Part shown: positions 10,517-20,467 of the stretch, piece by piece | How the letters are laid out: each line of letters begins with the position of its first letter | Position numbering within the stretch: position 1 is the stretch's first letter | Source: Collimonas arenae | GTDB taxonomy: Bacteria; Pseudomonadota; Gammaproteobacteria; Burkholderiales; Burkholderiaceae_D | Assembly: GCF_000786695.1 (NCBI RefSeq) | Contig: NZ_CP009962.1 | Span: 5,518,001-5,582,000, forward strand | Reading direction: 5' to 3' | DNA length: 64,000 bases | The notes under the pieces: generated by a model | What the model was told of the DNA's origin: nothing | Seen by the model: only the letters and a program-made list of their open reading frames with translations | The model's database searches: none | Position numbers and translations under genes: made by a program

Positions 10517-12058
10517 TTAAGCCACGAACGATTTTTTGAAATCAGCAACGGCAGCGGACAATGCAGCTTCGCCATCTTTATCGAGTTGCTTGGTTTCTTC
10601 AATCTTTTGCAGCAAAGGCGCGTGGCTGGTCTTCATGAAGCTGTGCAGACCGCTTTCGAACGGCAGTACTTGCTTGACGTCGATGCTGTCCAGGAAGCCC
10701 TTGTTGACCGCGAACAAAGTCACAGCCATCAGCGAGATCGACAACGGCGAGTATTGCGCCTGCTTCAACAGCTCAGTCACGCGTGCACCGCGGTCCAGTT
10801 GCTTGCGGGTCGCTTCGTCGAGGTCGGAAGCAAACTGCGCAAACGCAGCCAGTTCACGATATTGCGCCAAGTCGGTACGGATACCGCCGGACAGGTTCTT
10901 GATCACCTTGGTCTGAGCAGCGCCACCAACGCGCGATACCGAAATACCGGCGTTGATCGCAGGACGGATACCGGCGTTGAACAAGGAAGTTTCCAGGAAG
11001 ATCTGACCGTCGGTAATCGAAATCACGTTGGTCGGAACGAAAGCGGAAACGTCGCCAGCCTGGGTTTCGATGATCGGCAAAGCAGTCAGCGAACCAGTCT
11101 TGCCCTTGACTTCACCCTTGGTGAAATCTTCGACGTACTTTTCGTTCACGCGTGCTGCGCGCTCCAGCAAACGGCTGTGGAGGTAGAACACGTCGCCAGG
11201 ATAAGCTTCACGGCCTGGCGGACGGCGCAACAGCAGCGATACCTGACGGTACGCAACAGCCTGCTTCGACAGATCGTCATATACGATCAGCGCGTCTTCA
11301 CCGCGGTCACGGAAATACTCGCCCATTGCACAGCCGGAGTAAGCCGACAGATATTGCATCGCAGCCGACTCGGAAGCCGATGCAGCAACGACGATGGTGT
11401 ATTCCATGGCGCCATGTGCTTCCAGCGAACGCACGATGTTCTTGATCGACGATGCTTTTTGACCGATAGCGACATAGATACATGTCACGTCCTGGCCCTT
11501 TTGATTGATGATCGCATCAATCGCCACAGCAGTCTTGCCGGTTTGACGGTCGCCGATGATCAGTTCGCGCTGGCCGCGGCCGATTGGTACCATCGAGTCG
11601 ATCGACTTGATACCGGTCTGCATTGGTTGCGAAACGGATTGACGGGCGATAACGCCTGGGGCGATCTTTTCAATCGGCGCTGTCAGCTTGGTGTTGACCG
11701 GACCCTTGCCATCGATAGGCTGGCCCAGTGCATTCACTACACGGCCACGCAGTTCCGGACCGATAGGCACTTCCAGGATACGGCCGGTACATTTAACTGT
11801 ATCGCCTTCGGAAATGTGCTCGAAGTCACCCAGAATAACCGCGCCGACAGAGTCGCGCTCGAGATTCAGCGCGAGGCCGAAGGTATTGCCTGGGAATTCC
11901 AGCATCTCACCTTGCATCACGTCAGACAGACCATGGATACGGCAGATACCGTCGGACACGGAAATAACCGTGCCTTGATTGCGAATTTCAGCGGTATCGC
12001 CAAGGCCTTGAATCCGGCTCTTGATCAGTTCGCTGATTTCAGACGCGTTGAGTTGCAT
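10517..12058 (-). CDS. atpA: ATP synthase alpha subunit
   Basis: A 513-residue non-catalytic nucleotide-binding subunit of F1. Seen: [19 protein letters not shown] at the N-terminus that contacts delta, the P-loop [16 protein letters not shown], the [18 protein letters not shown] stretch, and the [22 protein letters not shown] signature. Length is typical. AGGAG lies six bases before ATG 12058. A 494-codon open frame on the opposite strand here is a codon-bias shadow. Confidence 0.98.
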   Translation of the reverse strand: MQLNASEISELIKSRIQGLGDTAEIRNQGTVISVSDGICRIHGLSDVMQGEMLEFPGNTFGLALNLERDSVGAVILGDFEHISEGDTVKCTGRILEVPIGPELRGRVVNALGQPIDGKGPVNTKLTAPIEKIAPGVIARQSVSQPMQTGIKSIDSMVPIGRGQRELIIGDRQTGKTAVAIDAIINQKGQDVTCIYVAIGQKASSIKNIVRSLEAHGAMEYTIVVAASASESAAMQYLSAYSGCAMGEYFRDRGEDALIVYDDLSKQAVAYRQVSLLLRRPPGREAYPGDVFYLHSRLLERAARVNEKYVEDFTKGEVKGKTGSLTALPIIETQAGDVSAFVPTNVISITDGQIFLETSLFNAGIRPAINAGISVSRVGGAAQTKVIKNLSGGIRTDLAQYRELAAFAQFASDLDEATRKQLDRGARVTELLKQAQYSPLSISLMAVTLFAVNKGFLDSIDVKQVLPFESGLHSFMKTSHAPLLQKIEETKQLDKDGEAALSAAVADFKKSFVA

Positions 12059-12122
12059 ATAAACTCCTAAATATTTTTCGTTGCTCAGTTACGCAAATAC
12101 GCAAAGGTCTCTGCCGATCGGA

Positions 12123-12662
12123 TCACGCCGCCAAAGCAGCATGCAATTCCTGCAGCTTGGCGCGTACCGAAGTGTCCAGCACTTCATCACCGACTACTAC
12201 GCGTACGCCGCCGATCAGCGAATTATCCACTGTGACCGATGGGTTCAGCTTGCGGCCGAATTTCTTTTCCAACGTGGTGATCAAATCCTTCACTTGCGCC
12301 TCGGTCATCTCGAAAGCACTGGTGATCTCAGCATCGGCAGCGCCTTCTTGTGCGTTCTTCAGCACATGAAATTGCTCGGCGATTTCCGGCAGCGCAGTCA
12401 AACGGCCGTTATCAACCAGCGTCGTGACGAAGTTCTTGACTTCGGCACTGGCTGCCTGCGGCGATTTCAACAGCGCCAGAAACGTAGCAGCAGCTTGCTG
12501 ATGCGAGACGGCGGGATTTTGCGCCAGCGCCATGACCTCAGGATGGGACACTACTTGTCCCATTTCCGAAACCAGATTGGCCCAGGCCGTCAGATCTTGC
12601 GATTTGGCTACACGGAACAGCGCTTCTGCATAAGGGCGAGCAATCGTTGCAAGTTCTGCCAT
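12123..12662 (-). CDS. atpH: ATP synthase delta subunit
   Basis: A 179-residue delta subunit that links the alpha3beta3 head to the peripheral b stalk. Seen: [22 protein letters not shown] at the N-terminal helical domain and the C-terminal signature [29 protein letters not shown] (residues about 138-166). It starts two bases after the atpF stop codon, so the two are probably translationally coupled. Confidence 0.96.
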   Translation of the reverse strand: MAELATIARPYAEALFRVAKSQDLTAWANLVSEMGQVVSHPEVMALAQNPAVSHQQAAATFLALLKSPQAASAEVKNFVTTLVDNGRLTALPEIAEQFHVLKNAQEGAADAEITSAFEMTEAQVKDLITTLEKKFGRKLNPSVTVDNSLIGGVRVVVGDEVLDTSVRAKLQELHAALAA

Positions 12663-12664
12663 GA

Positions 12665-13135
12665 TTACAGCTCTGTTTTCAGTTGGTTCAGCAAATCGGC
12701 GTGAGCAGCAGAGTTGACTTCGCGCTTGAGGATCTGTTCGGCGCCTTTGACCGCGAGGGTCGCAACGTCGCCACGCAGTGCTTCGCGAGCTTTGGTCATT
12801 TGCTGTTCCGCTTCGGCCTTGGCGTTAGCGATGATGCGAGCAGCTTCTTCAGCAGCAGTTTTCTTGGCTTCGTCGACAATCGCTTGGCCGCGCTTTTCAG
12901 CTTCGCCAATACGCTTCTGACCTTCGTCGCGCGCAGTCGCCAGTTCTGCCGAAGCACGCTTTTCAGCGGCCGCCAGATCTGCCTTGCCGCGGTCTGCGGC
13001 TGCCAGGCCGTCCGCAATCTTCTTGGCACGCTCATCGAGCGCTTTTATCAACGGCGGCCACACGAATTTCATCGTGAACAACGCGAGGATAAAGAAGACC
13101 ACGAACTGAGCAATCAATGTTGCATTTAAGTTCAC
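12665..13135 (-). CDS. atpF: ATP synthase b subunit
   Basis: A 156-residue peripheral stalk subunit. One N-terminal membrane helix (about residues 5-25, [20 protein letters not shown]) is followed by a long charged Ala/Glu/Lys/Arg coiled coil, the usual build of bacterial AtpF. Length equals the E. coli protein. It sits between atpE and atpH in the standard order. Confidence 0.96.
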   Translation of the reverse strand: MNLNATLIAQFVVFFILALFTMKFVWPPLIKALDERAKKIADGLAAADRGKADLAAAEKRASAELATARDEGQKRIGEAEKRGQAIVDEAKKTAAEEAARIIANAKAEAEQQMTKAREALRGDVATLAVKGAEQILKREVNSAAHADLLNQLKTEL

Positions 13136-13202
13136 GGTAATTTCCTTCTCAGAATAACGTGGGCTGAAATGACTTCAGCCGATTCGGTTACGCTCGATTA
13201 AA

Positions 13203-13508
<306 letters not shown>

Positions 13509-13532
13509 CTAAAACTACAAATTCAAAACCGA

Positions 13533-14357
13533 TTAGTGCGACTCATGCGCCTGGCCGATATACACCAGGGTCAGCATCATGAAAATAAACGCTTGCAACA
13601 ACACGATCAGGATATGGAAGATCGCCCAGATCGAACCGGCAATCACGTGGCCGACAAAACCGAACGCGGTAGCCGTGGAACCCAGCAGCGCGATCAACAG
13701 GAACAACAGTTCACCGGCGTACATGTTGCCGAACAGCCGCATCGCCAGCGATACAGTCTTTGCCGCAAACTCAATCAGGTTCAGCAACAGGTTGGCTGGC
13801 GCCAGCCAGATACCGAAAGGCGCTGCGACCAGTTCATGCAGGAAGCCGCCAACGCCCTTGATCTTGAAGCTGTAATACAGCATCAGCACCAGCACGCCCA
13901 GGGCGATGCCCATGGTGCCGTTGAGGTCGGCGGTCGGCACTACGCGGTGATGCGAAATGACGCTGTCCAGGCCTACGAATTTGAAGAAGGAAGAAAACAT
14001 GTCGACCGGCAGGAAGTCCAGCGAATTCATCAGCGCGACCCAGACGAACACCGTCAACGCCAGCGGTGCGATGAAGCTACGGTCGCCGTGCACAATGCCC
14101 TTGGCCTGGTCGTCAACCATTTCGACCACCATTTCGACGAAAGCCTGGAAACGGCCTGGCACACCGGCAGTCGCTTTACGCGCAGCCATATACATCAGCA
14201 GGCTGCCGAGCACGCCGGCGAACAGCGACCAGAAAATGGTATCGATATTGATGATCGAAAAATCGACTATCTTGACTTGATGGCCGTTGGCAAAATGTCC
14301 GAGGTGATGGACGATATATTCTGAGGGGGTAAGTGCTTCGCTTGGAGCTACGGTCAT
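13533..14357 (-). CDS. atpB: ATP synthase a subunit
   Basis: A 274-residue polytopic Fo subunit that forms the proton half-channels. Seen: [30 protein letters not shown] near the N-terminus (residues about 17-46) and the essential arginine in [16 protein letters not shown], which contacts the c-ring carboxylate. Its ATG overlaps the atpI stop as ATGA, so translation of the two is coupled. Confidence 0.96.
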   Translation of the reverse strand: MTVAPSEALTPSEYIVHHLGHFANGHQVKIVDFSIINIDTIFWSLFAGVLGSLLMYMAARKATAGVPGRFQAFVEMVVEMVDDQAKGIVHGDRSFIAPLALTVFVWVALMNSLDFLPVDMFSSFFKFVGLDSVISHHRVVPTADLNGTMGIALGVLVLMLYYSFKIKGVGGFLHELVAAPFGIWLAPANLLLNLIEFAAKTVSLAMRLFGNMYAGELLFLLIALLGSTATAFGFVGHVIAGSIWAIFHILIVLLQAFIFMMLTLVYIGQAHESH

Positions 14358-14698
14358 GATCGATGTCTAAAAAGTAAGATTATGTAACTTTTAAGTACCA
14401 CGATGAAGCTGACGATAAAGGCCGGCCAATTCAAATCGTGGTACAACCATACGACCGCGCCAATCAGCGCAATCGTTGTAGCAATTTTGACAAACTCGCC
14501 GATGAAAAAAGACATCGGGTTGGCGCCGCCTGGTTTGCGCGCGCTAATGTAAAGACGGAGAGCAAACAGTCCATTGGGAACCGCGCAGCACACACCACCT
14601 AAAAGCGCGGAACAGAATCCGGATACGCCGGCTAGTAAACCTGCAATACATGCCAGCACGGCCGTAGTAACAAATTGCATAAGCACGATGCGCAGCAT
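14354..14698 (-). CDS. atpI: ATP synthase accessory protein I
   Basis: A 114-residue protein with four hydrophobic segments. Seen: [26 protein letters not shown] (residues about 23-48) and [21 protein letters not shown], as in the AtpI/UncI family that assists c-ring assembly or magnesium uptake. It is the first gene of the operon and overlaps atpB by four bases. The sequence is divergent, as is usual for this subunit, but position and topology make the call firm. Confidence 0.9.
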   Translation of the reverse strand: MLRIVLMQFVTTAVLACIAGLLAGVSGFCSALLGGVCCAVPNGLFALRLYISARKPGGANPMSFFIGEFVKIATTIALIGAVVWLYHDLNWPAFIVSFIVVLKSYIILLFRHRS

Positions 14699-14833
14699 AC
14701 TGACCCAATAATGTGCGAAAACTACTCGCTAAACAGAACGCGGTTGCAGTGTGTTGATGCAGCGCAGTTATCACGCAACGACTACGCCGTTGCTACGAAC
14801 TTACCAGTCTACGGCTGATTTAGAAGCCCGAGG

Positions 14834-14863
14834 ATTATAAAGGCTGGCCGCGGCTTTCGTCAA
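14834..14863 (-). promoter_or_regulatory. Sigma-70 promoter of the atp operon
   Basis: On the minus strand, TTGACG (14863-14858) and TATAAT (14839-14834) are separated by 18 bp, one mismatch from consensus. It lies 136 bp upstream of the atpI start, in the 342-bp gene-free stretch 14699-15040. Nothing else recognisable was seen in that stretch. The leader before atpI would be about 130 nt. Confidence 0.7.
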
Positions 14864-15040
14864 ACTTTTGCTGCCGAATCATAAGCTTATACAACAAATG
14901 ATAATGGCTCCAATTACTGTTATTGATCAAATCTTTGGGACCAATCCGCGAATCCGCCAACGCATTGAATTTGTACCGATGCACCAAAATTGTGAATTTC
15001 AAAAATACATCGGCCATCGATTCACATTTCCCTTTGTAAC

Positions 15041-15937
15041 TTACTCTACGCCTTTCAGGCGGGTAATCAGACCATCCAATGTATCCAGGTCGGAAAAATC
15101 GATGATCAGCTGGCCGCGATTTTTGGCTGCCGTCTTGATTGTTACCTGGGTCGCGAGCAAATCGGAAAGCTCCTCTTCCAGCCTGGCGATATCGCGCGAT
15201 TTTTCTTTATTCTTGACCGGGCGATTTGCCGCTTCCGCTTCTGTCGTGGTGCGCACCACCAGCTTTTCGGTATCCCGCACCGACATGCGCTTGGCCACGA
15301 CCTGGTTCGCCAGCGTGATCTGGGTTGCAGCATCGACCGCCAGCAGCGCCCGCGCGTGCCCCATGTCGATATCGCCCGCCATCAGCATGGTTTGCACCGG
15401 CTTGGCCAGGTTCAGCAGACGCAACAGATTCGATACAGCACTGCGCGACCGCCCTACCGACACCGCCGCCTGTTCATGGGTGAAACTGAAATCGGTGATC
15501 AGGCGATGGATACCCTGCGCTTCTTCCAGCGGATTCAGGTCCTCGCGCTGCATGTTTTCGATCAGCGCCATCGCCGCCGTGGTCTGGTCGTCGACATCCT
15601 TGACCAGCACCGGCACCTCGATCAGCCCCGCCATCTGCGCCGCCCGGAAGCGGCGCTCACCGGCGATGATTTCGTAGTGCTGGGCACCATTGTGCAAGGC
15701 AATCGGCCGCACCAGGATTGGCTGCAGCAAGCCCTGCTCCTTGATCGATGACGCCAGCTCAGCAAGCGCGCCTTCATCCATGCGGGTACGTGGCTGGTAT
15801 TTGCCGGCCTGCATGACCGTCACCGCCAGCACCGAAGGCGCTCCGACAATCGTCGGCACCGCTTCGGTGATATCTGTCGATCCACCCAACAATGCTTCAA
15901 GACCCCGACCCAACCCTTTTGATTTTTTCGTGACCAT
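15041..15937 (-). CDS. parB: Chromosome partitioning protein ParB
   Basis: A 298-residue CTPase clamp that loads at parS and spreads. Seen: the N-terminal KKSKGLGRGLEALLGG tag used for ParA contact, the nucleotide-binding motif IIAGERRFRAAQMAG, ENMQREDLNPLEEAQ, and the helix-turn-helix SFTHEQAAVSVGRSRSAVSNLLRLL, then a C-terminal dimer domain. Two matching parS sites lie 4.4 kb upstream near mnmG. A 226-bp gap, unusually long for this pair, separates it from parA. Confidence 0.97.
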   Translation of the reverse strand: MVTKKSKGLGRGLEALLGGSTDITEAVPTIVGAPSVLAVTVMQAGKYQPRTRMDEGALAELASSIKEQGLLQPILVRPIALHNGAQHYEIIAGERRFRAAQMAGLIEVPVLVKDVDDQTTAAMALIENMQREDLNPLEEAQGIHRLITDFSFTHEQAAVSVGRSRSAVSNLLRLLNLAKPVQTMLMAGDIDMGHARALLAVDAATQITLANQVVAKRMSVRDTEKLVVRTTTEAEAANRPVKNKEKSRDIARLEEELSDLLATQVTIKTAAKNRGQLIIDFSDLDTLDGLITRLKGVE

Positions 15938-16163
15938 CTTTTCCTACCGTAGATTACTGGCTACGCGCCGAATACACGCTGAAAGCCTGTGGATAACTCT
16001 GTGGGCAACCCATGAATAAAGCGGGAATAAACTGTGACTAAGCCCATGGATAACTATGTTCACTACCTCTGTATTACCTGTGTCTAATTAGTTGGGGACA
16101 GAGGCGCCCGGCTAGGGTAATTCGCCAAGCGGCGGTGGCTCTCAAACTCTTTCCCGCAATTGG
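15938..16163. other. parA-parB intergenic region with one DnaA box
   Basis: A 226-bp stretch without a gene. TGTGGATAA at 15988-15996 is a perfect DnaA box on the minus strand; CATGGATAA near 16042-16050 is a weaker one. In many genomes parA and parB nearly touch, so the length is unusual. It may carry a separate parB promoter, but I see no strong -35/-10 pair. Confidence 0.5.
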
Positions 16164-16934
16164 CTACATTGTTTTAATGCGTTCTACCATCTCGGCGCCA
16201 AAGGCGATATACGCCTGCGCACCCTTGGAGGCCGCATCGAAACTCACGCCCGGCATGCCATACGATGGCGCTTCTGCCAGACGCACATTGCGCGGAATCA
16301 CTGTCTTGAATACCTTGTCGCCAAAATGCTTTTCGAGCTCTTCCGATACTTGTTGCGATAAAGTCATGCGTGGATCGAACATGACGCGCAGCAGGCCGAT
16401 AATCTTCAAATCCGGATTCAGGTTGGCATGCACCTTTTTGATGGTGTTCACCAGATCCGACAAACCTTCCAGCGCGTAGTACTCGCATTGCATCGGAATG
16501 ATGACGCCATTGGCCGCACACAGACCATTCAAGGTCAGCATCGACAAAGCCGGGGGACAGTCGATCAAAATGAAATCGTATTCGTCGGCGATGCTGGCAA
16601 ACGCGTCTTTCAAGCGCTTTTCGCGATTTTCAAGCTCCACCATTTCCACTTCGGCGCCCGCCAGCTCACGGTTTGCCGGCAAGACATCAAAACCGCCGGT
16701 CTCGGAAGTCTTGCGCACCGCTTTGATATCCGACATCCCCAACAGCACTTCATAAATCGAGGCCGTCAATGCGCCCTTGTTGATGCCCGCACCCATCGTG
16801 GCATTGCCCTGCGGATCAAGATCGGCCAGCAATACGCGCTGATTCAGTTGCGCCAGGCCGGCGGCGAGATTGACGGCGGTGGTAGTTTTACCGACCCCGC
16901 CCTTTTGATTGGCGACACAAAATATTTTTGCCAT
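16164..16934 (-). CDS. parA: Chromosome partitioning ATPase ParA
   Basis: A 256-residue Walker-type ATPase that forms DNA-bound gradients to move ParB-parS complexes. Seen: the deviant Walker A in NQKGGVGKTTTAVNLAAGLA at the N-terminus, LLADLDPQGNATMGAG, Walker B DFILIDCPPALSMLTLN, and FDPRMTLSQQVSEEL. It lacks the long N-terminal DNA-binding domain of plasmid type Ia proteins, so it is the chromosomal type. It lies between rsmG/LysE and parB in an origin-linked block. Confidence 0.97.
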   Translation of the reverse strand: MAKIFCVANQKGGVGKTTTAVNLAAGLAQLNQRVLLADLDPQGNATMGAGINKGALTASIYEVLLGMSDIKAVRKTSETGGFDVLPANRELAGAEVEMVELENREKRLKDAFASIADEYDFILIDCPPALSMLTLNGLCAANGVIIPMQCEYYALEGLSDLVNTIKKVHANLNPDLKIIGLLRVMFDPRMTLSQQVSEELEKHFGDKVFKTVIPRNVRLAEAPSYGMPGVSFDAASKGAQAYIAFGAEMVERIKTM

Positions 16935-16953
16935 GTAGTGGTCAGGTCGTTAT

Positions 16954-17589
16954 TTAATTGGTTGATAACTTGATGCCAAAGCCGATCAGGAAAATCCCTG
17001 CGGCCTTGGAAGCGAATGCGGCGATACGGCGATTGTGTCCCAGGCGCTTGGCGGCAGTATTACCAAGCAGTACCAACAGACTACCGTAAATAAATGCGCA
17101 GCTGGAAATGATTGCGCCCATTGTCAGAAATGTCAGGCCGCCGCGCTGGGTTGCCGGATCCATGAACAGGGGGAAAAAAGCCATGTAGAACACGATCGGC
17201 TTGGGATTGATCAACGTCGCCATGAAACCGCGCGTGAAGTTGCTGGCGCCGGCAAAGCCGATCTCTGCGCTGGCACCATCGGTCTTTTTAGCAAACAACA
17301 ACCGGCAACCGAGATAGGCCAGGTATGCCGCACCGACATACTGGATCGCCTTGAACACCATCGGATTAGCGGTAAGCAACGCGGCCACGCCGATTGCTGC
17401 CAGGAACATCAGCAGCGCATCGCCCAGCATAATACCGAACACCGACGCATAGCCGCCGCGGATGCCACCCTTGCCTGCGCTGGTCAGGATACAAAAAGTC
17501 CCGGCTCCAGGCAGCATCAGGAACACCATCGTCGCAACGATCAGTTGCCAGACGTCGGTAATGCCGAGGGTATGAAAAAAGGCGCTCAT
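16954..17589 (-). CDS. LysE/RhtB-family exporter
   Basis: A 211-residue inner-membrane protein with about six hydrophobic segments. Seen: FLMLPGAGTFCILTSAGKGGIRGGYASVFG in the first loop (residues about 19-48; the usual GPN is PGA here) and INPKPIVFYMAFFPLFMDP. The family exports small amino-acid-like compounds; the substrate is unknown. It sits inside the rsmG-parA block, 16 bp after rsmG and 19 bp before parA. That is an unexpected place for an exporter, and it is probably co-transcribed. Confidence 0.85.
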   Translation of the reverse strand: MSAFFHTLGITDVWQLIVATMVFLMLPGAGTFCILTSAGKGGIRGGYASVFGIMLGDALLMFLAAIGVAALLTANPMVFKAIQYVGAAYLAYLGCRLLFAKKTDGASAEIGFAGASNFTRGFMATLINPKPIVFYMAFFPLFMDPATQRGGLTFLTMGAIISSCAFIYGSLLVLLGNTAAKRLGHNRRIAAFASKAAGIFLIGFGIKLSTN

Positions 17590-17605
17590 GGTAGACCTGC
17601 TCCCG

Positions 17606-18268
17606 TTATGGCTTGCTGCGCTTGATAAATATCAGGTGGCGTTCCGCATCCAGTCCCGGCACGGCCACCGGCCTTACTTCTGTCACCTGCCAGCCAGCCG
17701 GCAAGCGTGAAATTTCGTCGTCCGGCTTGACGCCTTTCAGCGCAATGAACTGACCATCATCTGTCAGCAAATGCGCCGACCAGTTGATAAAATCCGCCAA
17801 CTCGGCAAATGCGCGTGAAGTGATCACATCGAATTTCTGCGCCACCTGCAGCTGCTCTACCCTTGCCGTATGCACGCTGACGTTGCTCAATCCCAGCTCG
17901 GCTTTTACCTGCGTCAGGAATGCCGTTTTCTTGTGCACCGTATCGATCATGGATACGCGCATCGAAGGCTTGGCCTTGCCTGCCCAGATCGCCAGGATCA
18001 TTCCTGGCAAGCCGCCACCGGCGCCGACGTCCAACACATTCTCGGCGTCGGCAAAGGCCGGCACCACTGCCAGCGAATCCAGCAGATGGTGGGTCATCAT
18101 TTGCGCCGGCTCGCGGATCGAGGTCAGGTTGTACACCTTATTCCACTTTGCCAGCAGGTTCAGATAAGCCAGTAATTGCTGTTGCTGCTGCTGATCCAGT
18201 GTGATGCCTAAAATTTGTGCGCCTTGCTGCAGGCTCTCTTCCAACGTGGTGGCCTGGATTGAACTCAT
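17606..18268 (-). CDS. rsmG: 16S rRNA (guanine-N7) methyltransferase RsmG
   Basis: A 220-residue SAM-dependent methyltransferase (GidB) that makes m7G527 in 16S rRNA. Seen: LLAYLNLLAKWNKVYNLTSI, HHLLDSLAV, the SAM-binding motif VLDVGAGGGLPGMILAI and VITSRAFAELADF. The start is set at MSSIQ (18268), because GGAG lies seven bases before it; the frame extends nine codons upstream. It lies 69 bp downstream of mnmG, the classical gidA-gidB pair. Confidence 0.96.
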   Translation of the reverse strand: MSSIQATTLEESLQQGAQILGITLDQQQQQQLLAYLNLLAKWNKVYNLTSIREPAQMMTHHLLDSLAVVPAFADAENVLDVGAGGGLPGMILAIWAGKAKPSMRVSMIDTVHKKTAFLTQVKAELGLSNVSVHTARVEQLQVAQKFDVITSRAFAELADFINWSAHLLTDDGQFIALKGVKPDDEISRLPAGWQVTEVRPVAVPGLDAERHLIFIKRSKP

Positions 18269-18337
18269 AGTGCCGCTCCGCGATGATGCTGGCAATTACC
18301 TGTCTGGTCGTTATTTTTCATGCAAGTCATTCTTACC

Positions 18338-20263
18338 TCAAGCCGCTTGGTCATCGGGATTCAGACGCTTCATGCCGCCCTTTTTCAGATGCACCAGCAA
18401 CAGCGACAATGCCGCCGGCGTGATGCCGGAAATGCGCGAGGCCTGGCCGAAGGTTTCCGGCCGGTGAAGGTTCAGCTTCTGCCGTACTTCGATCGACAAG
18501 GCTTGCACTTCCATGTAGTCCAAATCCGCCGGCAGCTTCAGGTTTTCATTATGTTCGTGGCGCTCTACTTCGCGCGCCTGGCGATCGATATAGCCAGCAT
18601 ATTTGACCTGGATTTCGACCTGCTCCTTGACTGTGTCATCCTGCACGCCCGGACCGCCGAGATCCTGGCCATCAACGCCCTTCAGCGTCATCAATTGTTC
18701 ATAAGTAACATTTGGCCGACGGAGCAAATCCATCAGGGCATATTCCCGTTCCATGGGCTTACCCAGCAAACGCTCGGCCTCGGCATCGGCGACAATGCGC
18801 GGATTGACCCAGGTTGAACGCAGGCGCTCCATCTCGAGAGCCACCGCTTCACGCTTTTTCTCGAATTGCGCCCATTGCACGTCGCCGACACATCCCAGTT
18901 GGCGGCCGATTTCCGTTAGGCGCAAGTCGGCGTTATCTTCGCGCAAGCTCAAACGGTATTCGGCACGACTGGTGAACATCCGATACGGCTCTTGTACACC
19001 TTGGGTAATCAGGTCGTCGACCAACACGCCGAGATAAGCTTCATCGCGGCGCGGCGTCCATGCATCGCGCTCTTGCGTTTGCAACGCTGCATTGAGACCG
19101 GCGAGCATCCCTTGCGCGGCGGCTTCTTCGTAACCAGTCGTACCATTGATCTGGCCGGCAAAGTACAGACCCTGGATCATTTTGGTTTCGAGCGAAGCCT
19201 TCAGGCCGCGGGGATCGAAGTAATCGTATTCGATGGCGTAGCCGGGACGCAGGATGTGGGCATTTTCAAGGCCGCGCATCGAATGCACCAACGCCAGCTG
19301 CACATCGAACGGCAGACTTGTCGAAATACCATTAGGATAAAATTCGTTGGTGGTCAGCCCTTCCGGCTCCAGGAATATCTGGTGTGAATCCTTTCCGGAG
19401 AAACGATGGATCTTGTCCTCGATCGAAGGACAGTAACGCGGACCAACTCCCTCGATGACACCTGTGTACATCGGGCTGCGGTCCAGGCCGGCGCGGATAA
19501 TATCGTGTGTTTGCTGGTTGGTATGGGTAATCCAGCAAGGCAGTTGCGCCGGATGCATTGCGGCATTGCCCATGACGGAAAATACCGGTACTGGATCAAG
19601 ATCGCCCGGTTGTGGTTCCATTACCGAGAAATCGATAGTACGGCCATCGATACGCGGAGGCGTTCCGGTCTTGAGACGTCCTTGCGGCAACTTCAACTCT
19701 TTCAGACGAGCCGACAAAGAAATCGCCGGCGGATCGCCGGCGCGGCCTGCAGAGTAGTTATTCAAACCGACGTGAATCTTCCCGTCCAGGAAAGTACCGG
19801 CAGTCAGCACCACCGCCCTGCTAAGGAATCGGATCCCTACCTGGGTGACGGCGCCAATAACGCGATCCCCTTCTACGACCAGATCATCCACTGCCTGCTG
19901 GAACAGCCATAGATTTTCCTGGTTTTCCAGGCGTGAACGGATGGCTTGCTTGTACAGGATGCGGTCAGCTTGCGCTCGGGTTGCACGTACTGCCGGGCCC
20001 TTGGAGGAATTCAGGATGCGAAACTGGATACCAGCTTCATCGGTGGCGATTGCCATCGCGCCACCCATGGCGTCGACTTCTTTCACAAGATGACCCTTGC
20101 CAATGCCGCCGATGGACGGGTTGCAAGACATTTGACCCAAGGTTTCGATATTGTGTGTCAACAATAGCGTTTTTTGGCCCATACGGGCGGAGGCCAGCGC
20201 GGCTTCGGTGCCGGCGTGACCGCCGCCAACGACGATTACATCAAAATGTGTAGGAAAAAGCAT
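18338..20263 (-). CDS. mnmG: tRNA uridine-5-carboxymethylaminomethyl synthesis enzyme MnmG
   Basis: A 641-residue FAD protein (GidA) that acts with MnmE on the wobble uridine of tRNA. Seen: FAD motif [42 protein letters not shown] (residues about 49-69), [11 protein letters not shown], the [12 protein letters not shown] motif, [26 protein letters not shown] and FTSRAEYRL. Length is typical. A TATAAT hexamer on the minus strand at 20313-20308 may be its -10 box, without a good -35. In many bacteria gidA lies near oriC, as it does here. Confidence 0.97.
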   Translation of the reverse strand: MLFPTHFDVIVVGGGHAGTEAALASARMGQKTLLLTHNIETLGQMSCNPSIGGIGKGHLVKEVDAMGGAMAIATDEAGIQFRILNSSKGPAVRATRAQADRILYKQAIRSRLENQENLWLFQQAVDDLVVEGDRVIGAVTQVGIRFLSRAVVLTAGTFLDGKIHVGLNNYSAGRAGDPPAISLSARLKELKLPQGRLKTGTPPRIDGRTIDFSVMEPQPGDLDPVPVFSVMGNAAMHPAQLPCWITHTNQQTHDIIRAGLDRSPMYTGVIEGVGPRYCPSIEDKIHRFSGKDSHQIFLEPEGLTTNEFYPNGISTSLPFDVQLALVHSMRGLENAHILRPGYAIEYDYFDPRGLKASLETKMIQGLYFAGQINGTTGYEEAAAQGMLAGLNAALQTQERDAWTPRRDEAYLGVLVDDLITQGVQEPYRMFTSRAEYRLSLREDNADLRLTEIGRQLGCVGDVQWAQFEKKREAVALEMERLRSTWVNPRIVADAEAERLLGKPMEREYALMDLLRRPNVTYEQLMTLKGVDGQDLGGPGVQDDTVKEQVEIQVKYAGYIDRQAREVERHEHNENLKLPADLDYMEVQALSIEVRQKLNLHRPETFGQASRISGITPAALSLLLVHLKKGGMKRLNPDDQAA

Positions 20264-20359
20264 AGTGCGCCTCTTGGAGACGATGAAAAACGGTGAACAG
20301 AGGGGTGATTATAAAGCATGCAGCGTCGACATTCATTTCTGTGCTGGACATACAACAGA

Positions 20360-20375
20360 TGTTTCACGTGGAACA
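20360..20375. other. parS site 1
   Basis: TGTTTCACGTGGAACA, the exact reverse complement of the widely conserved centromere sequence TGTTCCACGTGAAACA bound by chromosomal ParB. It lies in the mnmG upstream region, 4.4 kb from parB and about 11 kb from the origin candidate. Confidence 0.93.
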
Positions 20376-20408
20376 TTAGGTATGCAGCAGAACTTTCTAC
20401 AGAAAAAC

Positions 20409-20446
20409 AAAACGGCGATTGTTTCACGTGGAACAATCGCCGTTTT
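20409..20446. terminator. 38-bp palindrome, terminator-like, containing parS site 2
   Basis: Every base from 20409 to 20446 pairs across the centre except one T/G pair, giving arms AAAACGGCGATTGTT and AACAATCGCCGTTTT around CACGTG. Flanking A and T runs make it look like a bidirectional intrinsic terminator. It lies 22 bp beyond the stop codon of the TSUP gene, so it should end that leftward transcript before mnmG. Confidence 0.75.
20420..20435. other. parS site 2, at the apex of a palindrome
   Basis: A second exact TGTTTCACGTGGAACA, 60 bp from the first and in the same orientation. It forms the centre of the 38-bp palindrome at 20409-20446, so ParB loading and transcript termination share the same DNA. 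Confidence 0.93.
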
Positions 20447-20467
20447 TGTTTAAAGATCTGGATATAA

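Noticed and set aside
10586..12070. 494-codon frame opposite atpA
   Set aside because: Codon-bias shadow of atpA; composition rich in Arg, His and Gln and without motifs.
20236..20436. 66-codon frame beginning MFHVKQ on the minus strand
   Set aside because: The MFHVKQ and MFHVKH segments are simply the two parS sites translated; there is no ribosome-binding site and no other coding sign.
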